64,000 bases of DNA from Rhodospirillales bacterium (GCA_022823235.1 JAJDXO010000007.1:1-64000), one strand, 5' to 3'; shown: positions 7,693 to 15,940, counted from the stretch's first letter. Program-made: numbers and translations. Notes: a model not told the origin generated them from the letters alone.

Positions 7693-8670
7693 CTATGGCA
7701 TCAGGATCGACGAGCCGGCGGTCCTGCCGGCTTCCGTGTCCTCGTGGGCCCGCACCGCATCGTCGAGGGCGTAGCGCTGGCCGATGTTCACCCGGATGCC
7801 GCCGGAGCGGATCATCTCGAAGACCGAGTTCGCCGACATCACCAGATCCTCGCGCCTGGCCGTATAGGTGGCGACGGTGGGCCGGGTGAAGTAGAGCGAA
7901 TCCCGTTTCTGCAGGATCGGCGGATCGACCGCCGGCATGGGCCCGCCGGTGGTGCCGAAGGAGATGAAGAAGCCCCGCGGGCCCAGACAGTCGAGGGTCT
8001 GCTCGTAGGTCGGGCCGCCGATGGGGTCGTAGGCCACCGGCACGCCCTCGCCGCCGGTGATCTCCCTGACCCGGCCCGCCACGTCCTCCCCGGTGAAGTC
8101 GATGACCTCCGAATAGCCGTTGGCGCGGGCGAGGCCGCACTTTTCCTCGCCGCCGTCGACGCCGATCATGTAGGCGCCCTTGGCGGCGCCCCACTGGCCG
8201 GCCAGCGTGCCGACGCCGCCGCCGGAGCCCAGGAACAGGACCTTCTCGTCCTTCCTGATGTCGTAGCAGCGGTTCAGGAGGTACTCGACGGTCATGCCCT
8301 TGAACAGGGTCGCCGCGCACTGCTCGTCGGAGATGTCGCCGGGCAGCGCCACCACGCGGACCGCCGGGAAGTTGCGGTACTCGGCGTAGGCGCCGCAGGG
8401 CGCGGTGGCGTAGGCCACCCGCTGGCCGACCTCGAATTCGGCGACGCCGGCGCCGAGCGCGGAGACCGTGCCCGCCGCTTCGAGGCCGATGCCGCTCGGC
8501 AGGTCGAGGGGATAGAGGCCCGAGCGCTGATAGATATCCATGAAGTTGAAGCCGATGACGTTCTGCCTGATCTGCACTTCGCCGGGGCCCGGGGCGGCGA
8601 GGTCCCGGGTCTCGACGGACATCACCGAGGGCGCGCCCTGTTCGGCAAGCATGACAACGCGGTTTTGCAC
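7693..8670 (-). CDS. NADPH:quinone oxidoreductase, MDR superfamily
   Basis: 325 residues of the zinc-free quinone oxidoreductase branch of the medium-chain dehydrogenases. A GroES-like N-terminal domain (about 1-120, with YQRSGLYPLDLPSGIGLEAAG) precedes a Rossmann domain (about 125-270) with FLGSGGGVGTLAGQWGAAKG. The structural and catalytic zinc cysteines of alcohol dehydrogenases are not evident. The start codon is GTG (8670) behind GGAGGGAGAG. It probably reduces quinones or enones with NADPH. Confidence 0.92.
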   Translation of the reverse strand: MQNRVVMLAEQGAPSVMSVETRDLAAPGPGEVQIRQNVIGFNFMDIYQRSGLYPLDLPSGIGLEAAGTVSALGAGVAEFEVGQRVAYATAPCGAYAEYRNFPAVRVVALPGDISDEQCAATLFKGMTVEYLLNRCYDIRKDEKVLFLGSGGGVGTLAGQWGAAKGAYMIGVDGGEEKCGLARANGYSEVIDFTGEDVAGRVREITGGEGVPVAYDPIGGPTYEQTLDCLGPRGFFISFGTTGGPMPAVDPPILQKRDSLYFTRPTVATYTARREDLVMSANSVFEMIRSGGIRVNIGQRYALDDAVRAHEDTEAGRTAGSSILMP

Positions 8671-8880
8671 TTAGATCTCTCCCTCCGGAAACACGGTTCG
8701 CCGTTCCGGGAACGGCCCGGCGGGGGCATGATTATCGCGGCGGCTTCGGCGGGTCAAACAGGGAGGGGGGACCGCGCGATCATCTCCCGAGACCGGTCCC
8801 CGAGGGCGCGAGCCATGCACAGAACGCATAGCTCTAAGTCGTTGAAAAAACATGATTTGTAATTTTCCCTGTTTCGGCGG

Positions 8881-8910
8881 AATGGACATTCATGGACATT
8901 AATGGACATT
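8881..8910. repeat. 10-bp tandem array, TGGACATT units
   Basis: Three successive 10-bp units of the form (A/C)ATGGACATT, followed by a decayed fourth (TATTGACACC). Read on the minus strand they are AATGTCCATN units, the same unit as the array at 44067-44106 on the plus strand. The sequence after the array is also shared (GTCCATTCCG). Confidence 0.85.
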
Positions 8911-9017
8911 TATTGACACCCATTTGGGAGGTACCCCCCGAATAGTTCGTACAAAAATGCATAGCTTCCCTCCAGACGTAAAACGCCGCCCCGGCGAGGG
9001 CGCGGCAGTCGCCTATA

Positions 9018-9219
9018 CATTTAGCCCGGACGGATGCCGGCGCAAGGGGGGAAATACAAGTCGTCATGCCCGGAATTGATCCGGGCATCCACGGGGAAAC
9101 CGGCGGGAGACCGCTTCAGGTCCGTGGATGGCCGGGTCCCGGCCCGGCCATGACGCAATCATTTTATGCCGCCGCTGCCGCTATTTCATTTAGCCCGGAC
9201 GGATGCCGGGGCAAGGGGG
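9018..9219. repeat. 33-bp direct repeats enclosing a palindromic element
   Basis: CATTTAGCCCGGACGGATGC and the following 13 bases occur at 9018-9050 and again at 9187-9219 with one mismatch. Between them, at 9063-9175, lies the two-hairpin element (GTCATGCCCGG...CCGGGCATCC, then GGATGGCCGGG...CCCGGCCATGAC) with tail ATTTTATGCCGCCGC. The layout looks like a repeat element inserted into, or duplicated with, an older repeat. Confidence 0.82.
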
Positions 9220-9384
9220 AATTGGAGGAAATGGTCGAGTTGGAGACCCGGCCGGCCCATCGACTTAACCCGCGCCAATCTCTAACTTGGACCGTGGACC
9301 GCTCAATGAGGGCAGGCCACCCGGTAGAATGTCTTCACTAAGTGGTCATTTGCATGTGATCTAAAACCCAGGGGAGGATTAACT

Positions 9385-9936
9385 GTGGCCGCAACGAACG
9401 GCGCAAATTCCACAAAAAGTCGGTCTCTCAATCCGTCGACCGCTCTTGCAAAACAGTTGAGTAAGGCAGCGGGGGAATCGCTTGTCACTTACAGGTTGTC
9501 TCGGCGCGGATGGCTAGTCGTCAACGCGAACAGCGGCGTCCAGAATATGCCCAACTTCGATCTAATTGCCATGAAAGATGACCACCGCATCACCGTTCAG
9601 GTGAAGACTGGGCGACACGGGTTTCAAGTTGCACTGGCAGGCAATTACCGAGAAGACGGTCAATATTTCAACACCAAGGATGGCCCCGCAGCTGACGTAA
9701 TCGCATTTGTCCGTCTAGACCCAAACGAGGAGGAGGATGACGTGTTTTTCGTGCCTGTAGATGTTGCCAACGAGATTACCCGTCAACTTGCAGAGGCTGG
9801 GGCAGAAGAGAAGCGTTCTAGGGGGTCCTCGACGCGGTTTCCCGTGTGGTGCCGCATAAAGGGGAACACTCAATCTACCAGTACGAATGCTGCGAAGAAC
9901 GCGCTCCTACCTTACAGGGATGCTGACCTGATTTGA
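9385..9936 (+). CDS. PD-(D/E)XK nuclease-like hypothetical protein
   Basis: 183 residues, GTG start at 9385 behind GGGGAGG. The segment from about residue 40 to 80 has the core of a PD-(D/E)XK nuclease. A beta-strand with RGWLVVNA is followed by NFDLIAM, in which the Asp is a candidate metal ligand, and then by ITVQVKTGRHG, where the Q-x-K replaces the usual E-x-K. The last 40 residues are Ser/Thr/Asn-rich and probably disordered. It stands alone, next to an IS-end-like sequence, so it may be a restriction-type or repair nuclease cargo gene. The nuclease role is inferred from the motif only. Confidence 0.6.
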   Translation: MAATNGANSTKSRSLNPSTALAKQLSKAAGESLVTYRLSRRGWLVVNANSGVQNMPNFDLIAMKDDHRITVQVKTGRHGFQVALAGNYREDGQYFNTKDGPAADVIAFVRLDPNEEEDDVFFVPVDVANEITRQLAEAGAEEKRSRGSSTRFPVWCRIKGNTQSTSTNAAKNALLPYRDADLI

Positions 9937-9950
9937 GTGGTGGTAGCTGG

Positions 9951-9966
9951 AGTGACCCCCTGAAAG
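9951..9966 (+). repeat. IS-end-like 16-bp direct repeat, copy 1
   Basis: AGTGACCCCCTGAAAG. An identical 16-mer lies at 12177-12192, where it precedes an IS3-family orfA remnant by about 60 bases. The TGACCCCC part resembles the left end of some IS3-group elements, so this copy may be a solitary IS end left by a lost element. The two copies enclose the two-gene cassette at 10385-12012. Confidence 0.6.
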
Positions 9967-10384
9967 CGGCCCATTTTCAAAATAATGGATCACCACATGT
10001 TTTGCAGTCGGGCAGTTAGTTGAAGTTTCAACTTGATAAATCAGAGTCTTATGAGCATATTATAGGTGGTTTCGCGAGAGAGACACTCGGCTTTGGGACC
10101 AATAGCTGGGGTCAACCGTACCAGAGTCCTTTGTAGGGGTTGTTGTTGCGCTCCACTTAGGGTGTGGTGAAGTGAACTAGAGCGAGGGCCTGAACATCTA
10201 GAGTTCTCCCCTTGTTGGCGATCTGCACTTAAAGGCGCGTAGATGGATTTTTCGTCTGAAGAGGAGCAAAATATTTTGTTAATAATTTATCAGTAACTTA
10301 GGCAAAAGTTCATCGCTAACCAAGAGCAACAATTCAATTTTTGCGGCGGCACCTTCGGGTGTCGCCGCAACTCTTTAAGCTGTC
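9967..10384. other. AT-rich gene-free spacer with one strong hairpin
   Basis: No gene was supported in this stretch of about 420 bases. It holds a hairpin with an 11-bp stem and UUCG loop at 10343-10368 (arms GCGGCGGCACC and GGTGTCGCCGC, with one G-U pair). The hairpin lies just beyond the stop codon of the minus-strand gene at 10385, so it may terminate or stabilise that mRNA, although there is no U-run after it on either strand. Confidence 0.5.
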
Positions 10385-11311
10385 TCATCGAACGTAGTCA
10401 TTTGGCGAGATGTTGATATGTGTACGAGCAGGAGAAATTGTTACCTCTTGTTCATGGCAACTTTTCCACGAGGTGGCGAGGCTACCCTTGAGCTTTACAC
10501 AGTCATAGTGAAATCTGGGATCGTATGGAGCTCCAAACCGAATTCGACCTCTGATTAGGCACTGCTTCTTGTGCTCCTTTGACACACTATTAGCAAACCC
10601 GTGCCGGGCACTTCCTGGCCCTTGAAACAGAAGGTTTCGTTTATTCCTAAACGAATCCCTATTATTTGGACCTTTGACCCTAGGATTCTGGGCCTTAAAT
10701 GTCGCAACTAGATTTTTTACTGCTTCGAATACGTCATTGTCTTCTAACGCAATCGTTCCAACAGATCGTGCAAGTTCGCCAATTTTGGACGAATCAAAAT
10801 TCCGTTCTGGCAACAAAAAGGGGGTCTGGTTGTCATTACTGTTAACTTGGTTATAAACCGCAGAGAGGACTTTTTCACCCCTTCGAACAACACGCTTGAT
10901 ACTCGTTGCAATCTCATTTGCGGCCTGTCCACAGCGGGCATCACTGTAACGACTATGACCAAGCCAATCGGGCATAGGTACGCTCATAGTAAGTGTTTCG
11001 ATGCTGAAAGCCCTTTCTACAAGGTCGTCATTCCTCCGGTGTTTAAGGAATACCGTCATGGCGCCCTGAAAACCCGAATAGCCGCTTTGGCGCGTAGAGG
11101 TGTCTAGCACCGAGCGGCGGAGTTCATCATAAAAATTGTTAAATATCTGCTTGACGTAGTTGGGGTTGTAGCCCCGGGTCATGTCAAGGGGGAGCCAAAT
11201 AAATTGACGCCTCCCTTCTTCGAGTGATGCGATCTTACCTTTAAATTGTTCGCTAATAATCCCTGGAACGCCTGCGACGACAACTAGGAATTTTGGATCA
11301 TTCGGTTTCAT
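10385..11311 (-). CDS. Hypothetical protein, second gene of an unknown two-gene cassette
   Basis: 308 residues from MKPNDPKFLVVV; the ATG at 11311 overlaps the stop of the upstream gene (ATGA), which decides the start. No family was recognised. The N-terminus has a hydrophobic beta-strand and loop (FLVVVAGVPGIISEQFKGKI) that resembles the start of a P-loop or Rossmann fold but lacks a Walker GKS/T. The middle (about 95-170) is helical and rich in Arg, and the C-terminus has scattered Cys/His without a clear zinc motif. Base composition is markedly lower in GC than the host. The association with the 234-residue partner suggests a shared function, possibly defence or mobile-element cargo. Confidence 0.6.
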   Translation of the reverse strand: MKPNDPKFLVVVAGVPGIISEQFKGKIASLEEGRRQFIWLPLDMTRGYNPNYVKQIFNNFYDELRRSVLDTSTRQSGYSGFQGAMTVFLKHRRNDDLVERAFSIETLTMSVPMPDWLGHSRYSDARCGQAANEIATSIKRVVRRGEKVLSAVYNQVNSNDNQTPFLLPERNFDSSKIGELARSVGTIALEDNDVFEAVKNLVATFKAQNPRVKGPNNRDSFRNKRNLLFQGPGSARHGFANSVSKEHKKQCLIRGRIRFGAPYDPRFHYDCVKLKGSLATSWKSCHEQEVTISPARTHINISPNDYVR

Positions 11312-12012
11312 GGTTTGGATTTTCTTAGTTTCCAAACGATATCAAGTGGCATCTCCAGTCTTTTCAGGTCTTGTGAGTCTAATGCGTCGAGCAAACTGTC
11401 AAGAACTGACGGTCCCCTCTGGCGTTCGTATCTGTCCACCAACCTTTGTTGATACGAGAAAGCGTCTAGGTCCAAGTCGCGTTCTTCAGCCCACCTCTTG
11501 ATATTGGCGTAAACGTCCTTATCAGGCACGGCATTATCAGTAGCGATATACTTTTGAGGTATTTCAACAAATCCCTCGCTCGGAGTCTCATCTTCCTTCC
11601 GGTTCTCAAATCTAAAAGGAGCCTCAATTTGGATGTAACGCTTTTCTCCGGCTTCAACTGACTTGCGAAACGCGGTCCAGAACCTACGGTTAAATTGGAT
11701 TTCCGAACCTTCTCCTTTGTTTGCCACCAATCTTGCTTCTAATAGCTTATCAGTATCGCTCCCCTCCTCCGGCGTTTGGTTTGCTGGAACGGCTCCGACA
11801 GCTGCCGGTATTTTTGAGTGCTTAACCAGCGCGACCTCGTCGGCCAGGCAATCCCGAATGAAGCTGGTCAGATTACTGGCCTCACGTCTAGCGGACCTCG
11901 CGACCTCTCCACCATCCAACGCTCCCAATTCACTTAGCAGAATGGGTTTCCCATTTTCCCAAGCTTTGTCGACTTCTTCCCTAATCCTTTTTTCGAGCTC
12001 TTCGCGACTCAT
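11308..12012 (-). CDS. Hypothetical protein, first gene of an unknown two-gene cassette
   Basis: 234 residues, start at 12012 behind GGGGAGAGGG. It opens with a charged helix (EELEKRIREEVDKAWENG) and a helical domain to about residue 65. An acidic linker with NQTPEEGSDTD follows, then a middle domain with FRKSVEAGEKRYIQIEAPFRF (about 110-135) and a C-terminal helical part (175-230). No signal peptide, membrane segment or recognisable catalytic motif. Translationally coupled to the 308-residue gene. AT-rich codon use and the flanking 16-bp direct repeats suggest acquisition by transfer. Confidence 0.6.
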   Translation of the reverse strand: MSREELEKRIREEVDKAWENGKPILLSELGALDGGEVARSARREASNLTSFIRDCLADEVALVKHSKIPAAVGAVPANQTPEEGSDTDKLLEARLVANKGEGSEIQFNRRFWTAFRKSVEAGEKRYIQIEAPFRFENRKEDETPSEGFVEIPQKYIATDNAVPDKDVYANIKRWAEERDLDLDAFSYQQRLVDRYERQRGPSVLDSLLDALDSQDLKRLEMPLDIVWKLRKSKP

Positions 12013-12176
12013 ATCGCCCTCTCCCCAGAATAATCTAACCCATAGCTGCTGTAGCCCAATTCACTAGCCTAGCCGTGAACGATATTTATTGCCAACATTG
12101 CTGCTCCGCCGATTTCTAAGCTAGGAGCAAATCATTGGTCGCCCAAGTTGCCCATTTACATATGGCCTGCCCCTGA

Positions 12177-12192
12177 AGTGACCCCCTGAAAG
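12177..12192 (+). repeat. IS-end-like 16-bp direct repeat, copy 2
   Basis: Identical to 9951-9966. Here it continues as TGATCCAAGTTTGTTAAGG and leads into the decayed IS3-family orfA. It is therefore likely to be the true left end of that element. Confidence 0.6.
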
Positions 12193-12315
12193 TGATCCAA
12201 GTTTGTTAAGGGAGGTTGGCTCATTTTAACGCCTCGAAAGGAGGACAAAATGAGCCGTAAACGCTACACCCCACAATAGATCATCGGCATGCTGCGCGAG
12301 GCCGAGGTTGCCCCG
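12179..12315 (+). pseudogene. IS3-family transposase orfA remnant
   Basis: After an IS-end-like TGACCCCCTGAAAG, a reading frame starts at ATG 12250 behind AAAGGAGGAC and encodes MSRKRYTPQ, then an in-frame TAG (12277-12279), then IIGMLREAEV. This is the conserved N-terminus of the IS3-group helix-turn-helix OrfA (where the stop replaces a Glu/Gln codon). Similarity fades after about residue 24 and no orfB or right end is visible, so the element is dead and truncated. The right boundary given is approximate. Confidence 0.75.
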
Positions 12316-12465
12316 GCCCAAGGCGGCGATCAGGCGGGCGCGCGCCGATCCGGAAGCATCGGCAAGAATTTGTCGGGACGTCAGGAATCTGATAGATCAT
12401 CGCTTCCGGAGCAAGCATGGGTGGGACCCAAGCTGTCATGCCGGACTGAAGGACTGAGACATCGA

Positions 12466-13188
12466 ATGTACCAGATCAACGAATTCGTCGACGAGCGGCA
12501 AAAGTCATGGTGTATCCACTGTGGCGCGGGGAATGGCGGCGTCGACACGAACAGGGATCACGTGCCCTCGCGGACACTCTTGCGGAAGCCCTACCCAGCG
12601 AACCTCCCTGTCGTCCGAATCTGTAGCGCCTGCAACGAGAGCTTTTCCCGCGACGAAGAGTACTTGTCCCTCTTCCTTCGCTGCGTGATCGCGGGCACGA
12701 CAGACCCGGATGGGCATAAGAATCCAAAGGTCGCACGCGCTTTGAAACGCCACGATAAACTGCGCGCCAGGATTGAACGGTCGAAGTCGGAGCGCTGGAC
12801 CGTTGACGGGGAGTCAGTCCCTGAATGGCAACCTGAGATCGAACGCGTAAACCAGGTGGTCCTCAAGAACGCGCGAGGACACGCGTTCTACGAATATGGC
12901 GAGCCGATGATGGCCGAACCGGCACGCGTATGGGCCGCCCCTCTCGCCGTGATGTCGGAGGCCGAACGCGAGGCCTTTGAAGACGACACCGCCGGTACGT
13001 TGGTTGGATGGCCGGAAGTGGGCAGCCGCATGATGATACGAGCTGTCGAGGGCCAAGACCTGCGCGACGCCTGGATTGTCGTACAGAAAGGCGTATACCG
13101 TTACCGCGTGGATCAGTGTGACACGCTTCGGGTTCGGTCGATCATACACGAGTATCTCGCGACCGAAGTCTGCTGGACCGGCAGTTGA
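12466..13188 (+). CDS. HNH endonuclease-like zinc protein
   Basis: 240 residues from MYQINEFVDE. Longer in-frame starts lie inside the IS remnant. Residues about 15-65 form a zinc-HNH-like module: WCIHCG (first CxxC), then DHVPSRTLL with the Asp-His pair, then ICSACNESF (second CxxC followed by Asn). The rest (about 100-240) is a mixed alpha/beta region with no known motif. HNH modules of this kind occur in homing, restriction and phage-type nucleases and in some non-catalytic proteins. It follows an IS fragment, so transfer is likely. Confidence 0.65.
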   Translation: MYQINEFVDERQKSWCIHCGAGNGGVDTNRDHVPSRTLLRKPYPANLPVVRICSACNESFSRDEEYLSLFLRCVIAGTTDPDGHKNPKVARALKRHDKLRARIERSKSERWTVDGESVPEWQPEIERVNQVVLKNARGHAFYEYGEPMMAEPARVWAAPLAVMSEAEREAFEDDTAGTLVGWPEVGSRMMIRAVEGQDLRDAWIVVQKGVYRYRVDQCDTLRVRSIIHEYLATEVCWTGS

Positions 13189-13268
13189 CGAACGCGCGGT
13201 CCCTGAGCCGCCTGTGATTTCCGCCCTGATTCCCACCTTGATCCGCGCTGTGCTTCCCGGCGGCCACG

Positions 13269-14240
13269 CTACATCTTCAATATGGCTTCGGCATTGCCGT
13301 GGAGAATCTTGGCCTTGTCCTGGGTGTTGAGCATCAGCCGGTCCATCCAGTGCGGCCCCGGCTCGTTCCTGACGAACGGATAGTCGATGGCGAACAGGAT
13401 GTGGTCGGCGCCCATCTCCTGGATGCAGCAGAGCAGCGCGGGGTCGGAGAAGAATCCGGACGTGGTGACGTAGAAGTTCCGGCAGAAAATCTCCTTGAAG
13501 GGGAAGGCGGCATTGCCCGGCCGCTGCAGGGCCATGTTGATCCGCCAGGCGAGGAACGGCAGGGTCTCCCCCAAATGGCCGAGAATGATCTTGACCCCGG
13601 GATATTTCTCCAGCACGCCCGACAGAACGATGCGGATGGCGATGGTCGCCGTCTCCATGGTGAAGCCCCAGCCCGCATTCACGATCCCCGGGAAGTCCTC
13701 GACGTAATCCTTGAGATACGCCTCGACCACCGCCGGGTGGGGGTTGGCCGGGTGGATGTAGAGCGGCGCGTCGAGGGCTTCGGCGCGCTCGAAGATGGGC
13801 CAGAAGCGTTCGCCGTCGATGAACGCCCGCTCCTCGCCGATCAGCCCGTGGATCATGGCGCCCTTCATGCCGAGATCGTTCACCGCGCGCTCCAGCTCGT
13901 CGGCGGCGGCCGCCGGATCGGCGGTCGGCAGGGCCGCGAAGCCGGCGAACCTGTCCGGGTGCGCATCGCAAATGGCCTTCAGGTTGTCGTTCACCAGGGC
14001 CGACATCTTCCTGCCGGTTTCGGCATCCAGGCGCTGGGTGGACGGCGCCCCGTGGGACAGCACCTGAACGTCGATGCCGGCATCGTCCATGGACTTGATC
14101 CGATCCTCGCCCACGTCGATGAGGGCGTCCCGCACCCAGCCGCCGGTCCGGGCGTCGACCCCGGTGTACAAGTCCACCAGTTCCAGGTCGTAATAATGCT
14201 CTTCGATGGCGATGACCCGCTGGCCGTCGAGAATAGTCAT
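13269..14240 (-). CDS. Amidohydrolase-2 family protein
   Basis: 323 residues of the amidohydrolase-2/ACMSD-like family. It begins with VIAIEEHYYD (metal-binding Glu-His region), continues with PLYIHPANPHP (about 165), KIILGHLGETLPFLAWR (about 225) and ILFAIDYPF (about 285, conserved Asp). The start at 14240 has a GGGGGGGAAA purine tract. It probably decarboxylates or hydrolyses a cyclic or aromatic acid. It is related to the protein at 5792-6859 but differs enough that the two are unlikely to be a recent duplication. Confidence 0.87.
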   Translation of the reverse strand: MTILDGQRVIAIEEHYYDLELVDLYTGVDARTGGWVRDALIDVGEDRIKSMDDAGIDVQVLSHGAPSTQRLDAETGRKMSALVNDNLKAICDAHPDRFAGFAALPTADPAAAADELERAVNDLGMKGAMIHGLIGEERAFIDGERFWPIFERAEALDAPLYIHPANPHPAVVEAYLKDYVEDFPGIVNAGWGFTMETATIAIRIVLSGVLEKYPGVKIILGHLGETLPFLAWRINMALQRPGNAAFPFKEIFCRNFYVTTSGFFSDPALLCCIQEMGADHILFAIDYPFVRNEPGPHWMDRLMLNTQDKAKILHGNAEAILKM

Positions 14241-14370
14241 GGTGTTTCCCCCCCTTTTCGCCGCAAAATTGCCGGTTCGAATGCTATCAGCCCGGAACGC
14301 CCGAGTCAGGGGGGCGTACGTCCGAAATTCCGGTCAAATTCCCGCCGGAAACCCTCCCTGCATTGCGGGC

Positions 14371-14399
14371 TGTTACAAAGCGCCGGAATAGGCTAGTAT
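14371..14399 (+). promoter_or_regulatory. Candidate promoter and long 5' leader of the cold-shock gene
   Basis: TGTTAC (14371-14376) and TAGTAT (14394-14399) are spaced 17 bases apart. A start near 14405 would give a leader of about 145 bases before the cold-shock ATG at 14549. Long structured leaders are typical of cspA-type mRNAs. The boxes are imperfect, so this is a tentative call. Confidence 0.35.
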
Positions 14400-14548
14400 G
14401 TTTACGACGCGTTCTGCATTTCCTGGTGTGATCCTTTTCTTGTCTTGAGACGAAACGGCACTTCCAGAAACAGCATCGCCGTAACTTGGGTGGTCCGCCG
14501 CCAAACCGCGCCGGCCCCCGCCTGAAAAGGAAACGAGAAGGAAGTGTT

Positions 14549-14758
14549 ATGCCTACTGGTACCGTGAAGTGGTTCAATGCCACGAAGGGTTATGGGTTCA
14601 TCGAGCCCGAAGATGGCGGAAAGGACGTGTTCGTGCACGTTTCCGCCGTGGAGCGTGCCGGTCTCACCGGTCTCCGCGAAGGTCAAAAGGTCGAGTTCGA
14701 GGTGGTTCCCGGACGGGATGGCCGCTCGGCCGCCGACAATTTGAACGCGCTCGACTGA
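14549..14758 (+). CDS. Cold-shock protein, CspA family
   Basis: 69 residues, the standard size of a single cold-shock domain that binds single-stranded RNA/DNA as an RNA chaperone. It begins [20 protein letters not shown], which contains the RNP1 motif [11 protein letters not shown]2 DVFVHVSAV follows at about residues 30-38. The start at 14549 is chosen over an upstream in-frame one because the fold begins here and GAGAAGGAAG precedes it. A possible cold-responsive leader lies upstream. The SlyD gene follows 123 bases later on the same strand. Confidence 0.96.
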   Translation: MPTGTVKWFNATKGYGFIEPEDGGKDVFVHVSAVERAGLTGLREGQKVEFEVVPGRDGRSAADNLNALD

Positions 14759-14881
14759 CGTTTGCCCGCGAACGGGGCGGCCGAGCCTTGCGGCCGGCCG
14801 TCCCCGGGCAGCTCCGCCGAATGGGCGATACGGCCGCACGCGCGCCGGATCGCCCATTGTTTTTTTGAAAGGACTCCCCCC

Positions 14882-15307
14882 ATGGCCGCGGCGCTGGGAA
14901 ATACGGTTCACGTCCACTTCGTCGGCAGGGTCGGCGACGGCCGGGAGTTCGAATCCACCCTTGACGCCCGGCCCATGCGCATCCAGCTCGGCAAGGGCGA
15001 GATCATGCCCGCCGTCGAGAATGGCATCGTCGGCATGGAACAGGGCGACAAGAAGACCCTGAACCTCTCTTCGGCCGACGCCTTCGGCGAGCGGAACGAG
15101 GACTTCGTCTACGACATTCCGAGGGCCGATATCCCCGACGAGGTGACGCTGGAACCGGGCGCCCTGCTTTCGGCCCGGAGCGACGAAGGGGACGAGGTCC
15201 GGATGATCGTCCTCGCCGCCGATGACGAGACGGTCACCGTCGACGGCAATCATCCGCTGGCCGGACACGACCTGATCATCGATCTCGAACTGGTCGGCAT
15301 CGAGTAG
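14882..15307 (+). CDS. slyD: FKBP-type peptidyl-prolyl isomerase, SlyD-like
   Basis: 141 residues. An FKBP half-domain (NTVHVHFVGRVGDGREFEST) is followed by the inserted chaperone flap (about residues 70-120) and a return to the FKBP fold, as in SlyD. The C-terminus stops at LELVGIE and lacks the His/Cys-rich metal tail of E. coli SlyD, as in many alphaproteobacterial members. The start at ATG 14882 follows AAAGGACTCCCCC. It should isomerise prolyl bonds and chaperone folding in the cytosol. Confidence 0.88.
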   Translation: MAAALGNTVHVHFVGRVGDGREFESTLDARPMRIQLGKGEIMPAVENGIVGMEQGDKKTLNLSSADAFGERNEDFVYDIPRADIPDEVTLEPGALLSARSDEGDEVRMIVLAADDETVTVDGNHPLAGHDLIIDLELVGIE

Positions 15308-15331
15308 GACCCTCCATCCGCGCCCCCGGCG

Positions 15332-15440
15332 CACCCCCTCACCCGGCGCTAAAGCGCCACCCTCTCCCCCTTCGAGGGGGAGAGGGATGTGAAGGCTTGG
15401 CGAGCGAAGCGAGCCTAGCCGGAGCTGGGTGAGGGGGTGG
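15332..15440. repeat. Long palindromic repeat (CACCCCCTCACCC type)
   Basis: An element of about 109 bp whose ends are inverted copies (CACCCCCTCACCC at 15332-15344 and GGGTGAGGGGGTG at 15427-15439). It has an inner hairpin CCTCTCCCCCTTCGAGGGGG and a GGCTTGGCGAGCGAAGCGAG hairpin. Related copies lie at 19974, 25999, 35650 and 43884. Confidence 0.88.
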
Positions 15441-15536
15441 AAATGCGCATACCCCGGGTGCTCCGCCTTTGACCGTGGACCTTCCGATGGGGACAGGCCG
15501 GCTGCGGCAATCCGGCTAACGCAACTGTGAATTGTT

Positions 15537-15553
15537 GTGATGGTGGGTATCAC
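15537..15553 (+). promoter_or_regulatory. Dyad upstream of the bufferin operon
   Basis: GTGAT and ATCAC half-sites separated by seven bases, about 90 bases before the bufA start. It could be an operator or extended promoter element for the metal-responsive operon. Short dyads of this size arise by chance, so confidence is low. Confidence 0.25.
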
Positions 15554-15640
15554 CTAGGTTCATGCCGTGGCTATGCCCGGAGTTTCGGGGCGCCGTAGCC
15601 GTTTTCCATACACCAGTTCCATCGACAAGGAGATGAACCG

Positions 15641-15940
15641 ATGAACAAGAGCCCAGTATTTCTCGCGGCCGCGCTTCTGGCCGCCGCCAATTTCGCCGCC
15701 TCGGACGCGGCTAAAGCGGCCGACAAGAAGGTGAAGTGCTACGGCGTCGCGCTCGCCGGCAAGAACGACTGCCAGGCGGGCCCGGGAACGAGTTGCCAGG
15801 GCAGCTCGACCGTGGATTACCAGGGGAACGCCTGGAAGCTGGTCCCCGCCGGATCATGCGAGAGCATGTCCTTCAAGACCAAGGACGGCCGGATGGTGAA
15901 AGGCAGTCTGAAGGCATTGAAGCGCGACATTCCGAGCTGA
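15641..15940 (+). CDS. bufA1: Bufferin-type DUF2282 precursor peptide
   Basis: 99 residues of the DUF2282 family. An AxA-type signal peptide (about 1-27) is followed by a short periplasmic peptide with four cysteines at 33, 44, 52 and 73 in [26 protein letters not shown] and GSCESM. In characterised bufferins the enzyme BufB (MNIO) converts cysteines to thiooxazole groups that bind copper, and the peptide protects cells from copper. The next genes are the MNIO enzyme, its DUF2063 partner and a DoxX protein, which is the full known operon. Unusual here is an extended Lys-rich tail of about 25 residues after the last cysteine. The ribosome site is AAGGAGATG. Confidence 0.9.
   Translation: MNKSPVFLAAALLAAANFAASDAAKAADKKVKCYGVALAGKNDCQAGPGTSCQGSSTVDYQGNAWKLVPAGSCESMSFKTKDGRMVKGSLKALKRDIPS

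Larger units (their letters stand above)
8671..9384. other. Gene-free spacer rich in repeats
   Basis: No convincing gene. It contains a 10-bp tandem array (8881-8910), a GC-rich segment at 8962-9013 with CGCCGCCCCGGCGAGGG, a pair of 33-bp direct repeats (9018-9050 and 9187-9219) and a two-hairpin palindrome (9063-9175). Low-complexity translations in this spacer are not treated as proteins. Confidence 0.6.

Noticed and set aside
8834..9088. 84-codon minus-strand frame in the repeat-rich spacer
   Set aside because: It runs through the tandem array and palindromes and has no plausible ribosome site or conserved feature.
10343..10368. Rho-independent terminator
   Set aside because: The hairpin is strong, but neither strand has a U-run after it, so it is only noted as a hairpin.
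14273..14290. tRNA T-arm-like GGTTCGAATGC
   Set aside because: No acceptor, D or anticodon arms can be folded around it; the same is true of GGTTCGAATA near 22693.
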